From Leifsonia sp. Leaf336 (GTDB taxonomy: Bacteria > Actinomycetota > Actinomycetes > Actinomycetales > Microbacteriaceae): a stretch of DNA of 64,000 nt. How positions within the stretch are numbered: position 1 is the stretch's first letter; every line of letters starts with the position of its first letter. The stretch lies in the NCBI RefSeq assembly GCF_001423695.1, contig NZ_LMOZ01000003.1:102509-166508 (forward strand). The letters are read 5' to 3'. The translations under genes were made by a program, and so were the position numbers. Of the stretch, positions 1 through 7,862 are shown piece by piece. Below the pieces are notes generated by a model. The model did not search any database, was not told where the DNA came from, and was given only the letters and a program-made list of their open reading frames with translations.

Positions 1-1
1 C

Positions 2-229
2 TCCCTGACGGTCGCCGACCAGGGCCCGGGCATCCAGGGCATCGACCCTGCGCGGATCTTCGACCGTTTCGCCCGGGCGGAGCCGGCGGCCGCCGGTCGC
101 TCGCGCTCGGGCTTCGGCATCGGCCTGGCGCTGGTGCGCGAGGTCGCCGTGCGCCACGGCGGCGAGGTGGCCGTCGCCTCCACCGGCCCCGCCGGCACCG
201 CCCTCGAGCTGCGCCTCCCGGCCCGCTGA
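2..229 (+). CDS. Sensor histidine kinase, C-terminal fragment
   Basis: This is the 3' end of a gene that begins before the window; 75 codons remain. The protein shows the end of a HATPase_c domain: the G1-type motif DQGPGI at about residues 6-11, an F-box-like IFDRFAR, and the G2-type GFGIGLALVREV, ending in the final strands LELRLPAR. The fragment would bind ATP and phosphorylate a response regulator that must be encoded outside the window. The next gene is on the other strand, so no partner can be named here. The family assignment is firm; the specific signal is unknown. Confidence 0.85.
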   Translation, partial: SLTVADQGPGIQGIDPARIFDRFARAEPAAAGRSRSGFGIGLALVREVAVRHGGEVAVASTGPAGTALELRLPAR

Positions 230-256
230 TCCCTCAGTGCAGACCGGTGCGTGAGC

Positions 257-736
257 TCAGCGGACGGCGCTGGACTCGTTCAGGCGGCCCAGGAGCTCGG
301 CGAGGCGGCCGACGTCGTCGGCGCCCCACTGCCGGAGGCTGCGGTAGAGCTGGGCCTGATCGGCGGCCCTCGCCTCGTTCACGCGCTCGATCGCGGCCGG
401 CGTCGCGACCAGGAAGCTGGCGCGCCGGTCGGCCGGGTCGGTGCGCCGCTCGACGAATCCCAGCTCTTCGAGGATGCGCACCTGCCTGCTGACGACGCTC
501 TTGTCGGTCGCCAGCTCCCCGGCCAGCGCGCCCGCGTGCAGTGGCCCGGTGCGCACCAGTGTGTTGAGGAGCCGGAAACCGACCGGCTGGAGGTCGGGAT
601 GCACGCGCGCAGACCGCTCGCGCATCCCGGCGCTCACCCGGTTGAAGAGGATCGTGAACTGCTCCTCCACGGCGGCGATGGCATGGTCGGTCCGGTCGAG
701 GTCCGCCCGGTCCGTGTTGTCCATGGCCGCGATCAT
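257..736 (-). CDS. MarR family transcriptional regulator
   Basis: A 159-residue winged-helix regulator. The central part (about residues 55-115) is a clear MarR DNA-binding domain: LNTLVRTGPLHAGALA, then the recognition helix DKSVVSRQVRILEELG and the wing with FVERRTDPADRRA. I chose the start at 736 because GAGGGG lies 8-9 bases upstream; a second ATG at 724 is possible. It begins 11 bases after the stop of the MFS exporter on the same strand, so the two are co-transcribed. That is the usual arrangement of a drug-responsive repressor with its pump. The likely operator lies in the 2479-2572 promoter region (inference). Confidence 0.88.
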   Translation of the reverse strand: MIAAMDNTDRADLDRTDHAIAAVEEQFTILFNRVSAGMRERSARVHPDLQPVGFRLLNTLVRTGPLHAGALAGELATDKSVVSRQVRILEELGFVERRTDPADRRASFLVATPAAIERVNEARAADQAQLYRSLRQWGADDVGRLAELLGRLNESSAVR

Positions 737-747
737 AACGTGTCCCC

Positions 748-2478
748 TCAGCGCCGATCCTGAGTGTCTACCGGCCGCGCGGACTGCGCCGCGATCGACC
801 CGGTCGGGGCGCCGATCAGAGCCTCCGCGACCTCCACGACGGTCTCCTCGGCCCGTTCGGCCGAGGTCTCGGTCGCGGTCGCGGTCGCGGCTGACGTGTT
901 CTCCTCGAGCTGCTGGATCGCCGTCTTGGTGCCGAGCTTCTTGTTCGGCAGGAAGAGGATCGCGATGATCGTCACGATCGCCAGCGGCACGGCCACCAGG
1001 AAGATGTCGGCGACCGCCTGGCCGTAGACCGCTTCGATGATGGTCCGGATGCCGACGGGGAGCTTGCCGACCTCGGGCAGGGTGCCGCTCTGGAGCGTCT
1101 GGGCGACCTCCAAGCCCTTCTGGCCCAGCTTGGCGATGGCGACCTGGAGGTCGTGCTGCCGGTCGGCCATCAGGTCGGTGACCTTCGTGCCGAGGATGCT
1201 TCCCATCACCGAGACGCCGATCGTGCCGCCGAGGCTGCGGAAGAACGCGACGTTGGAGCTGGCCGCGCCCAGCTGCTCCGGGCGGACCGTGTTCTGCACG
1301 ATCAGCACGAGGTTCTGCATGACCATGCCGACGCCCGCGCCCAGGACCAGCATGTAGGCCGAGACCAGCACATAGTTGGTGTCGTACTCGATGGTGCTCA
1401 TCAGGTACAGGCCGACGGTCAGGAGGATCGCGCCGGTGACCATGAAGGCCTTCCACTTGCCCGTCCGGCTGATCAGGTTCCCGACGATCATCGACGAGAG
1501 CAGCAGCCCCAGGATCATCGGCAGAGTGAGCAGACCCGACTCGGTCGGAGTCGCGCCGCGGGCGAGCTGCATGTACTGGCCCAGGAACACCGAGGTGCCG
1601 AACATCGCGACACCGACAGAGATGGACGCGACCACCGCGAGCGTGAAGGTGCGGTTCTTGAACAATGAGAGCGGGATGATCGGCTCCTTCACCACCAGCT
1701 CGGTGATGACCGTGGCGACCAGCAGTGCTGCCGCGCCTCCCACCATCCAGAAGCTCTCCGGGCTCGCCCAGTCGAAGTTCTTGCCGGCCAGGGAGACCCA
1801 GATGAGCAGCAGCGAGACACCGCCGGCGAGGAAGATCGCGCCGAGGTAGTCGATCCGGACCTTGCGGGCCGGGCGCTTCGGCAGCTTGAGCGTGAACTGC
1901 AGCAGGATGATCGCGAGGATGGCGACGGGCACGCCGACGAAGAAGTTCCAGCGCCAGCCGACCGAGTCGGTGAGGAGGCCGCCGATCAGCGGGCCGCCGA
2001 CCGTGCCGACCGCCATGATGCCGCCGAAGAGGCCCATGTAGCGACCGCGGTCGCGCGGGCTGATGATGTCGGCCATGATGATCTGGCTCAGCGCGGTCAG
2101 TCCGCCGGCGCCGAGGCCCTGCACGACGCGGAAGCCGATGAGCATGGTGGTGTCCTGCGAGAAGCCGGCGAGCGCCGACCCGAGCACGAACAGCACGAGT
2201 GCGAGCTGGATGAGGATCTTGCGGTTCAGGAGGTCCGCGAGCTTGCCCCAGATCGGAGTGGAGACGGTGGTCGCGAGCAGGGTGCTCGTCACGACCCAGG
2301 TGAACGCCGTCTGGTCGCCGCCGAGATCGTGGATGATGCGCGGCAACGAGGTCGAGACGACCGTTCCGGCCAGGATCGAGACGAACATTCCGAGCAGGAG
2401 CCCGGACAGGGACTCGAGCACCTGCCGGTGGGACATCGCCGGTGCGGAAGTCGCCTCCCCCGTGGTGACAGTAGACAT
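748..2478 (-). CDS. DHA2-type MFS multidrug exporter (EmrB/QacA-like)
   Basis: A 576-residue membrane protein with about 14 hydrophobic segments, as in the drug:H+ antiporter-2 family. The first segment is preceded by a short hydrophilic tail and followed by motif-A-like WGKLADLLNRK in loop 2-3 (about residues 75-85). The motif-C region GGPLIGGLLTD and the following WRWNFFVGVP are typical of the family. The C-terminus (last 55 residues) is a hydrophilic Thr/Ala/Glu-rich tail. The start at 2478 (MSTVTTGE) has GAAGGA at proper spacing; an earlier in-frame ATG lacks one. It probably exports a toxic or signalling compound by proton exchange. It is transcribed with the downstream marR gene and divergently from a tetR gene. 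Confidence 0.92.
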   Translation of the reverse strand: MSTVTTGEATSAPAMSHRQVLESLSGLLLGMFVSILAGTVVSTSLPRIIHDLGGDQTAFTWVVTSTLLATTVSTPIWGKLADLLNRKILIQLALVLFVLGSALAGFSQDTTMLIGFRVVQGLGAGGLTALSQIIMADIISPRDRGRYMGLFGGIMAVGTVGGPLIGGLLTDSVGWRWNFFVGVPVAILAIILLQFTLKLPKRPARKVRIDYLGAIFLAGGVSLLLIWVSLAGKNFDWASPESFWMVGGAAALLVATVITELVVKEPIIPLSLFKNRTFTLAVVASISVGVAMFGTSVFLGQYMQLARGATPTESGLLTLPMILGLLLSSMIVGNLISRTGKWKAFMVTGAILLTVGLYLMSTIEYDTNYVLVSAYMLVLGAGVGMVMQNLVLIVQNTVRPEQLGAASSNVAFFRSLGGTIGVSVMGSILGTKVTDLMADRQHDLQVAIAKLGQKGLEVAQTLQSGTLPEVGKLPVGIRTIIEAVYGQAVADIFLVAVPLAIVTIIAILFLPNKKLGTKTAIQQLEENTSAATATATETSAERAEETVVEVAEALIGAPTGSIAAQSARPVDTQDRR

Positions 2479-2490
2479 GTGATTCCTTCG

Positions 2491-2545
2491 AACTTGGTTG
2501 ACAATGAGCAACCATATATAATTAGGTGACCAAAATCAACTAACA
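2491..2545. promoter_or_regulatory. Divergent promoter and operator between MFS exporter and TetR genes
   Basis: An AT-rich pocket in GC-rich surroundings. On the plus strand TTGGTT (2494-2499), 17 bases and TATAAT (2517-2522) would drive tetR. On the minus strand TTGATT (2539-2534), 17 bases and TATGGT (2516-2511) would drive the exporter. An inverted repeat TGGTTG (2495-2500) / CAACCA (2509-2514) overlaps both. A wider pair, TTGGTTGA (2494-2501) and TCAACTAA (2536-2543), flanks the centre. Repressor binding here would block both genes. Whether MarR, TetR or both bind is not decided by the sequence. Confidence 0.6.
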
Positions 2546-2572
2546 AACTGCATTCACGCAAAATTTCCGACT

Positions 2573-3271
2573 ATGCATAATTTCCCGACCCTCCCGGCCG
2601 CGGCAGCGCCCGAGCCCGGACTGCGCGCCCGCAAGAAGGCCCAGACGCGCGCCGACCTCGAGCGCGCCGCCGTCGAGCTCGTGCTCGACCGCGACCTCGA
2701 CGACGTCACCGTCGATGACATCTGCGCGCGCGTGCCCGTGTCGCACCGCACCTTCTTCAACTACTTCGACAGTAAGGAGGACGCCCTCTTCGGCGTCCGC
2801 CGTGCGTGGGGCGACAGCGACCTCGTCGCCGCCCGGCTGCGGGAGGTCTACGACGACAGCGTGGTCGCCGCCGTCATCGACACGCTCTTCCGAGCCCTCC
2901 CGGCCGAGACGGCCGACCCGACCCTTCAGGAGGCGCGGATGCTGATCGCCGCGCGCAACCCGGGCCTCATCCGGCGCCGCATGCGTCGGCTCGACGACCT
3001 GCGCGTGGGACTGGTGGCGGCCGTGGCGGAGTTGATCACGTCGGCGCTCGGGACGGGTGAGGCGTCAGCGCCGAGCACGGTCGACGGTGCGCAGCTTGCG
3101 TCCGATGTCCCCCTGGAGGCCCAGTCCGAGCTGCTCGTGACGACCTGCATCGGCGCGGTGCGCATCGCCGTGCGCGAGTGGGCGGACGACGGAGCCGTCG
3201 GCAGCCCCGACGACGTGTCGGCGCGCGCCGTCGCGATCGTGCGCGCACTCGCGCCGCTCGCCGCGCGCTGA
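2573..3271 (+). CDS. TetR family transcriptional regulator
   Basis: A 232-residue protein with the TetR N-terminal HTH: RADLERAAVELVLDRDLDDV, then VDDICARVPVSHRTFFNYF (about residues 43-61), where FNYF is the family signature, followed by DSKEDALFG. The C-terminal ligand domain (from about residue 80) shows no recognisable subfamily. No ribosome-binding site precedes the ATG at 2573, and no other in-frame start looks better. It is divergent from the MFS/MarR operon and shares a promoter pocket with it, so it may control the exporter together with MarR or only itself. Confidence 0.88.
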   Translation: MHNFPTLPAAAAPEPGLRARKKAQTRADLERAAVELVLDRDLDDVTVDDICARVPVSHRTFFNYFDSKEDALFGVRRAWGDSDLVAARLREVYDDSVVAAVIDTLFRALPAETADPTLQEARMLIAARNPGLIRRRMRRLDDLRVGLVAAVAELITSALGTGEASAPSTVDGAQLASDVPLEAQSELLVTTCIGAVRIAVREWADDGAVGSPDDVSARAVAIVRALAPLAAR

Positions 3272-3289
3272 CGCGCGGGGCCGACGACA

Positions 3290-3475
3290 GCGGAGGAATT
3301 CCGCCGGCTTCAACCCCGCGCCTCCTCCGTTCACCGCCATTCCCGCGCGTGTCGCCTCAGATCTCCTCCCTTGTCGGCCGTTGTGGCCAACGGAGGAGAT
3401 ACGCGGCCGCGGGAGACTGGAGAGCAGCCGTCGGAGGAGATTCGCGTCGCGCGGGGGTGGATCTCCTCCTTTGGC
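3290..3475. repeat. Cluster of alternating GGAGGAGAT inverted repeats
   Basis: The gap between two converging genes holds repeated copies of GGAGGAGAT and its complement. ATCTCCTCC at 3361-3369 pairs with GGAGGAGAT at 3392-3400, with an inner GGCC/GGCC pair. GGAGGAGAT at 3434-3442 pairs with ATCTCCTCC at 3461-3469. Weaker relatives lie at 3291 and 3322. The arms would form two tandem hairpins. The layout resembles bacterial REP-type elements. A dual terminator role is possible, but no T-tract is present. Confidence 0.6.
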
Positions 3476-3516
3476 GGCGAGATGGCCGCAACGGTGACGG
3501 CGACGTCGCGGCGCGG

Positions 3517-4182
3517 CTAACGAGTGGAGGCGGGGCGCAGCTCTGCGAGCAGCACGCGGTCGTCGCCGTGGGTCCACCACTCGTGGCGGACGACCTCCAG
3601 GCCGGCCGGGGCGACGGTCTCGGCGAGCAGCTCGGGAGTGCGGAAGAGCTCGTGGTGCGTGGGGGACGGTGATCCGCCCGCTCCGTGGTGTCCGGCGGGC
3701 GCCACGGCCGCGCCCGGGCGGCCTCCGTGCTGCGAGAGGTCGATGTCGCCGAAGGTCGCCGTGACCGCACGGCCTCCTGAGCCCAGAACGCGCACCCATT
3801 CCGCGATCGCTGCGCGGGGGTCCGGGAACAGGTGGAGGCTCGTGACGCACGTCACGAGGTCGAACTCCCCGTCACCGAACGTGAGGGCGGTGGCATCCCC
3901 CTGGACGAGGACCGCGTCGGGGAGGGCCTCCCGGGCGACCTCCAGCATCCCGTTCGAGAGGTCGACGCCGGTCAGGGACAGCGACGGATCGCGCTCGCGC
4001 AGCGCGCGCAGCACCAGGCCGGTTCCGGTGCCGACGTCGAGCACATCGTGCACGTTCTCCGCGTCCGCGAGCGCAAACGCGGCGACCGCCGCGGCCAGCC
4101 CACGATGCATCGCGCTGTCGTCGTACTCGCCCGCGCGGCCGTCGAAGCGGGCGCGGACCGCGGCCAGGAGGTCGTCGGTCAT
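3517..4182 (-). CDS. SAM-dependent methyltransferase (class I, methyltransf_11 type)
   Basis: A 221-residue cytosolic enzyme. Motif I DVLDVGTGTGLVL (about residues 45-57) binds SAM. The acidic residue GVDLSN follows strand 2, GDATALTFGDGEFDLV is the motif II region, and TCVTSLHLFPDP follows. The insert SQHGGRPGAAVAPAGHHGAGG near the C-terminus is low complexity. I chose the ATG at 4182; an upstream ATG at 4214 would overlap the start of the divergent exporter gene. The substrate is unknown. The gene is divergent from the LysE-type exporter with only 31 bases between starts. Confidence 0.85.
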   Translation of the reverse strand: MTDDLLAAVRARFDGRAGEYDDSAMHRGLAAAVAAFALADAENVHDVLDVGTGTGLVLRALRERDPSLSLTGVDLSNGMLEVAREALPDAVLVQGDATALTFGDGEFDLVTCVTSLHLFPDPRAAIAEWVRVLGSGGRAVTATFGDIDLSQHGGRPGAAVAPAGHHGAGGSPSPTHHELFRTPELLAETVAPAGLEVVRHEWWTHGDDRVLLAELRPASTR

Positions 4183-4213
4183 GGCGGGAGTGTACGCCGA
4201 ATAGAATCCCTCC

Positions 4214-4843
4214 ATGACCGCACCCGCCCTCCTCGCCTTCGCGGGACTGTGCGTGCTGCTGGCGGTGACGCCCGGCCCCGACACGTTCCTCGTTCTGCGC
4301 TACAGCCTGGCCCGCCCCGGCGCCGGGCTGGCGGCCTCCGTCGGATCCGCCGTCGGGTCGATCCTCTGGGCTCTCGCGGTCGCGCTCGGCCTCGCGGCCC
4401 TGCTCGAGCAGTCCGCCGAGATCTACCGCATCGTCAAGATCGCCGGCGGCCTGTACTTGATCTATCTCGGCGTCAGCGCGTTCATCGCGAGCCGCCGCGC
4501 AGCCGCGCACGGCCCGGACCTGCAGGTGCGCACGACCTCCCTGCGATCGGGCTTCATCGCGGGGACGCTGTCGACGGTGATGAATCCCAAGGTCGGCCTG
4601 TTCTTCCTCGCGATCGCACCCCAGTTCGTGCCGCGGGACGGCAACGCGATCGGCAACACGCTGATCCTCGGCGCGATCGACGCGGTCGTCGCCGCCGGCT
4701 ATCTGGCCGTCGTCGCGATCCTGGCGTCGCGCGCTGTCGCCTGGCTCAAGAAGCCCGCGGTGACCAAGGTGCTGGAGCGGGTGTCGGCGGCGATCCTGGC
4801 CGTGCTCGGCATCGGCACCATCGCGCTGAGCGTGGAGGAGTAG
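4214..4843 (+). CDS. LysE/RhtB family amino-acid or metabolite exporter
   Basis: A 209-residue protein with about six hydrophobic segments. The family hallmark TPGPDTFLVLR is near residues 19-29, and LSTVMNPKVGLFFLAIAPQF near 117-137. It is of normal length for RhtB-type exporters, which pump amino acids or derivatives outward. There is no Shine-Dalgarno sequence, but a -10-like TAGAAT at 4202-4207 lies six bases before the ATG, which suggests a leaderless mRNA; no good -35 is visible. The substrate cannot be inferred. Confidence 0.9.
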   Translation: MTAPALLAFAGLCVLLAVTPGPDTFLVLRYSLARPGAGLAASVGSAVGSILWALAVALGLAALLEQSAEIYRIVKIAGGLYLIYLGVSAFIASRRAAAHGPDLQVRTTSLRSGFIAGTLSTVMNPKVGLFFLAIAPQFVPRDGNAIGNTLILGAIDAVVAAGYLAVVAILASRAVAWLKKPAVTKVLERVSAAILAVLGIGTIALSVEE

Positions 4844-4864
4844 CCCCCGGCCGGACATAGACCG

Positions 4865-4898
4865 CCTGGTGTACGGTTGTGCTGACATTTACACCAGG
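4865..4898. promoter_or_regulatory. Candidate GntR operator (inverted repeat)
   Basis: CCTGGTGT (4865-4872) and ACACCAGG (4891-4898) form perfect 8-base arms around an 18-base spacer, 15 bases before the gntR start codon. GGAGGA at 4902-4907 is the ribosome-binding site. The position suggests autoregulation. I did not find the same site upstream of the iol operon. Confidence 0.5.
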
Positions 4899-4913
4899 TT
4901 GTGGAGGACACGG

Positions 4914-5672
4914 ATGCAAGCCGAGTACCCGCTCCCCGTGGATCTGTTCGACGACCTGGACAAGTCGAGCCCGGTGCCCCTCTACTACCAGCTCGGGACC
5001 GTACTGGAGCAGGCGATCCGCGACGAGCGCATACCTCCGGGGTCACGGCTCGAGAACGAGATCTCGCTCGGGAAGCGGCTCGGGCTCTCGCGGCCGACCG
5101 TCCGGCGCGCGCTGCAGGAGCTCGTCGACAAGGGCCTCCTGGTACGCCGGCGAGGCATCGGCACCCAGGTCGTCCACGGCCGGGTGACCCGCAACGTCGA
5201 GCTCACAAGCCTCTACGAAGACCTCGGACAGTCCGGTCAGACGCCGTCCACCCTGGTGATCGCGTACGAGCTCGGAACCGCCGATGAGAGAGCCGCGACC
5301 GAGCTCGGCGTGGAGGTCGGCGCCCCGGTGCTGCACCTGACCCGCCTGCGCTCGGCAGACGGCGTCCCCCTCGCGGTGCTCGAGAACACCCTCCCGGAGG
5401 ACTTCACCGACATCACCCGCGAGGAGCTCGAGGTGCGCGGCCTCTACCAGCTGATGAAGGCGCGCGGCGTCTCGATCCGGGTCGCCAACCAGCGCATCGG
5501 CGCCCGGGCCGCGAGCGCCGCCGAGGGCGAGCTGCTCGAGATCCGCAAGGGGAGCCCGCTGCTCACCATGTCGCGCACGGCGTTCGACAATTCCGGCCGC
5601 GCCGTGGAGTACGGGCAGCACGTGTACCGCCCCGACCTCTACTCCTTCGAGCTCACACTCGTCGACCGCTGA
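4914..5672 (+). CDS. GntR family regulator with UTRA domain (possible inositol regulator)
   Basis: A 252-residue protein. The N-terminal winged helix (about residues 18-85) shows PLYYQLGTVLEQAI, then PGSRLENEISLGKRLGLSRP and TVRRALQELVDKGLL. The C-terminal UTRA ligand domain (about 105-250) has VLHLTRLRSADGVPLAVLEN and YGQHVYRPDLYSFEL. I chose the ATG at 4914 because of GGAGGA seven bases upstream; a longer reading frame starts at 4869 inside the operator. It sits next to, and converges on, the inositol operon. In other actinobacteria GntR-type proteins repress iol genes, so that role is likely but not shown here. Confidence 0.88.
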   Translation: MQAEYPLPVDLFDDLDKSSPVPLYYQLGTVLEQAIRDERIPPGSRLENEISLGKRLGLSRPTVRRALQELVDKGLLVRRRGIGTQVVHGRVTRNVELTSLYEDLGQSGQTPSTLVIAYELGTADERAATELGVEVGAPVLHLTRLRSADGVPLAVLENTLPEDFTDITREELEVRGLYQLMKARGVSIRVANQRIGARAASAAEGELLEIRKGSPLLTMSRTAFDNSGRAVEYGQHVYRPDLYSFELTLVDR

Positions 5673-5683
5673 TCGCCACTGGT

Positions 5684-5740
5684 CGAGGGGCACGCTAACG
5701 CCCCCATCCGGCGGTTTCAGGGGCGTTGAGGTGCCCTTCG
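5684..5740. repeat. Palindromic intergenic element, copy A
   Basis: CGAGGGGCAC (5684-5693) pairs with GTGCCCTTCG (5731-5740), and inside it AACGCCCC pairs with GGGGCGTT. It lies between the converging gntR and iolG-like genes. The outer arms are the same as in the elements at 15287 and 19847, while the inner arms differ. It could act as a bidirectional terminator, but the shared arms mark it as a repeat family member. Confidence 0.7.
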
Positions 5741-5767
5741 GCTCAGCCGTGCCGCGCTGGGCGCGGG

Positions 5768-6796
5768 TCAGGCGTAGAAGTCGGGACGCGTGGCCGACTC
5801 GACCGCGACGGGGCCGGCGGTCTCGAGCGCCCGCACGCCGGCCTCGCAGGCGAGCGCCACCAGGTAGCCATCCCAGGCGTTCGGACCGGCGACGAGGGAG
5901 CCGTTGCGAACCGCGTCCACCCACGCCTGGACCTGCGCATCGTAGGCGCGGGCGAACCGGGTCGTGTAGGTCGTGTGCTCGGCGATCGAGAACGCGGCGT
6001 TCGACCAGCGCTGAAGCCCGGACGGCTCGCCGATGCGGGCGATGCCGGACTCGAGGACGGCCTCCGTGCCCACCTGATAGCCGAACTGCACGCTGACGTT
6101 CATCTCGACGTCGACGAGCACGCCGTTCTCGAGCTCGATGAGCACCAGGATGGGCTCGCGGAGCCGCACCGGCGCCAGGCCGTTGCGACGCGGATACTTG
6201 ACCTCGACGCTGCGGACAGGTGACCCGGCGAGCCACGGCATGACGTCGAACTCGTGCACCACCGAGTCGGTGATCAGCATCGACTGGGTGTAGTTCTCGG
6301 GCACCGACGGGTTGCGGTGCACGCCGCGCAGCATCAGCAGCTCGCCGGCGTCGCCGCCCGCGATCAGTTCACGCAGGGCGCGATACTCCTCGTCGAAGCG
6401 CCGCATGAACCCGAGCTGGATGTGCGGGCGGTCGAGCTCCTGCTCGAGCTCCACGATGCGCAGCGCCGAGGCGCTGTCGGGGGTCAGCGGCTTCTCGCAC
6501 AGGATCGGCATCCCGGCCTCCAACGCGGGCACCAACACGGGCTCGTGGAACGGGCCCGGGGTCGCGATGATCACGGCGTCGAGGGCGTCGGCGGCGAGGG
6601 CGTCCTTGATGCTCGCGAAGGGCCGGGCTCCGGGAGCAGCGGCGACCGCCGCCTCGGCGCGCCCGGGGTCCGGCTCGACGATGGCGGAGACGACCGCCCC
6701 GCTGATCGTGCGCGTGATGCGGCGGATATGGTCGGCGCCCATCTGGCCGGCGCCGACGACGCCGACCCGGAGGTCCTGGGTGGAGGTGCTGCTCAT
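5768..6796 (-). CDS. iolG: Gfo/Idh/MocA oxidoreductase, inositol 2-dehydrogenase-like
   Basis: A 342-residue NAD(P)-dependent sugar/polyol dehydrogenase. The Rossmann motif GVVGAGQMGADH is at about residues 12-23 and the family lysine motif ILCEKPLTP at about 95-103. The C-terminal domain carries GFMRRFDEEY and DSVVHEFDVMPWL, where the histidine is expected in catalysis. In an iol operon this enzyme oxidises myo-inositol or scyllo-inositol to the inosose. The exact stereochemistry cannot be read from sequence, so the symbol is by context. It is the last gene of the operon. Confidence 0.82.
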   Translation of the reverse strand: MSSTSTQDLRVGVVGAGQMGADHIRRITRTISGAVVSAIVEPDPGRAEAAVAAAPGARPFASIKDALAADALDAVIIATPGPFHEPVLVPALEAGMPILCEKPLTPDSASALRIVELEQELDRPHIQLGFMRRFDEEYRALRELIAGGDAGELLMLRGVHRNPSVPENYTQSMLITDSVVHEFDVMPWLAGSPVRSVEVKYPRRNGLAPVRLREPILVLIELENGVLVDVEMNVSVQFGYQVGTEAVLESGIARIGEPSGLQRWSNAAFSIAEHTTYTTRFARAYDAQVQAWVDAVRNGSLVAGPNAWDGYLVALACEAGVRALETAGPVAVESATRPDFYA

Positions 6797-6839
6797 ACGG
6801 TGCGGCTCGTTTCTGTGCGGAGGAGCGGAGTCATGTCAG

Positions 6840-7787
6840 TCAGCGCGATCGGGTCAGCGGAGTGCAGCCGAAGATGTGCTGGCGGGTGCGCGTCGCGATC
6901 CCGAGCGGCACCTCGATGTCGATGCCGGGCATGTCCTGCTCGACGATCGCGAAGATCTCGGGATCGATCGCGGCGACGGCCTCGATGATCGGGGCGAAGT
7001 CGGGGATGCCGGCCGGCGGCTCGACCATCACATCGATGGCGGCGTCGGCGAACGGGATGTCGTTCTTGAGCACGTCGAAGCGCACCTCGGGATCGATCTG
7101 CTTGAGGTGCAGGTAGCCGATGCGCTCCGGATGGTCGTGGATGAGCTTCAGGCTGTCGCCGCCGTAGTAGGCGAGGTGACCGGTGTCGAGGCACAGGTTC
7201 ACGAAGCGCGGGTCGGTCTCGGCGAGCAGGCGCTCGACCTCCCGGTGGGTGCCGACATGCGAGTCGGCGTGCGAGTGGAACTGCTGACGAAGTCCATATT
7301 CCTCCAGCAGCATACGACCGAGGCGGTCGTGGCCCGCGGCCAGCGACGCCCATTGCTCGTCGGTCAGCGTGCGTGGCTCCAGCGTCTCTCCCGTGGCGTC
7401 GGACCTCCACAGGTCGGGGATGACGACGATGTGCTCTCCTCCGACCGCGCGGGTCAGCGCCGCGACCTTCTCGACCTGCTCCAGCGCGCGATCCCACTGG
7501 TCCGCTCCCTTGTGGAAGCCGGTGAACACCGTCCCACCGCTGATCCGCAGGTCACGCTGGGCGAGCTCGTCGAGGAGCTGCGCCGGGTCGGTCGGCAGAT
7601 AGCCGTACGGCCCGAGCTCGATCCAGTGGTAGCCGGCGGCCTGGACCTCGTCGAGGAAGCGGTGCCACGGCGTCTGCCGCGGGTCGTCGGGGAACCAGAC
7701 TCCCCAGGAGTCGGGGGCCGTGCCGATACGGAGGCCCGGGCTGTCAGCGCCGCGCTCGGCGTCGGTGGAGGTTGCGGTGTCGGTCAT
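6840..7787 (-). CDS. Xylose-isomerase-like TIM barrel protein, inosose dehydratase or isomerase (IolE/IolH type)
   Basis: A 315-residue AP-endonuclease-2/xylose-isomerase fold protein. It starts with IGTAPDSWGVWFPDDP. The metal-site strands are visible: WIELGPYGY, QFHSHADSHVGT, NLCLDTGHLAYYGGD, YLHLKQID and FAIVEQDMPG. These give the Glu/Asp/His set typical for the fold. In the iol pathway such proteins dehydrate 2-keto-myo-inositol (IolE) or act as IolI/IolH isomerases. I cannot choose between them; IolE is needed for the pathway and no other candidate is in the cluster. It is separated from iolD by a 75-base gap with short tandem repeats. Confidence 0.8.
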   Translation of the reverse strand: MTDTATSTDAERGADSPGLRIGTAPDSWGVWFPDDPRQTPWHRFLDEVQAAGYHWIELGPYGYLPTDPAQLLDELAQRDLRISGGTVFTGFHKGADQWDRALEQVEKVAALTRAVGGEHIVVIPDLWRSDATGETLEPRTLTDEQWASLAAGHDRLGRMLLEEYGLRQQFHSHADSHVGTHREVERLLAETDPRFVNLCLDTGHLAYYGGDSLKLIHDHPERIGYLHLKQIDPEVRFDVLKNDIPFADAAIDVMVEPPAGIPDFAPIIEAVAAIDPEIFAIVEQDMPGIDIEVPLGIATRTRQHIFGCTPLTRSR

Positions 7788-7797
7788 CGTCGTCCTT

Positions 7798-7847
7798 CGC
7801 GGTGGGTCGGATTCGGTGGATCGGCTTGGGTGGATCGGCTTCGGTGG
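7798..7847. repeat. Short 14-bp tandem repeat between iolD and the TIM-barrel gene
   Basis: The unit TTCGGTGGATCGGC occurs at 7812-7825, again with one change at 7826-7839, and partly at 7840-7847; a degenerate copy precedes it. It fills most of the only sizeable gap in the operon. It is probably replication slippage. Confidence 0.7.
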
Positions 7848-7862
7848 TTTCGTCGCGTCGGC

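Noticed and set aside
257..2515. 752-codon minus-strand frame running through exporter and regulator
   Set aside because: Only its last 159 codons (MarR) are meaningful. The rest is out of frame with the MFS gene.
2498..2522. TTGACA followed by TATAAT with a 13-base spacer
   Set aside because: The spacer is too short. TTGGTT at 2494 with 17 bases is the better -35.
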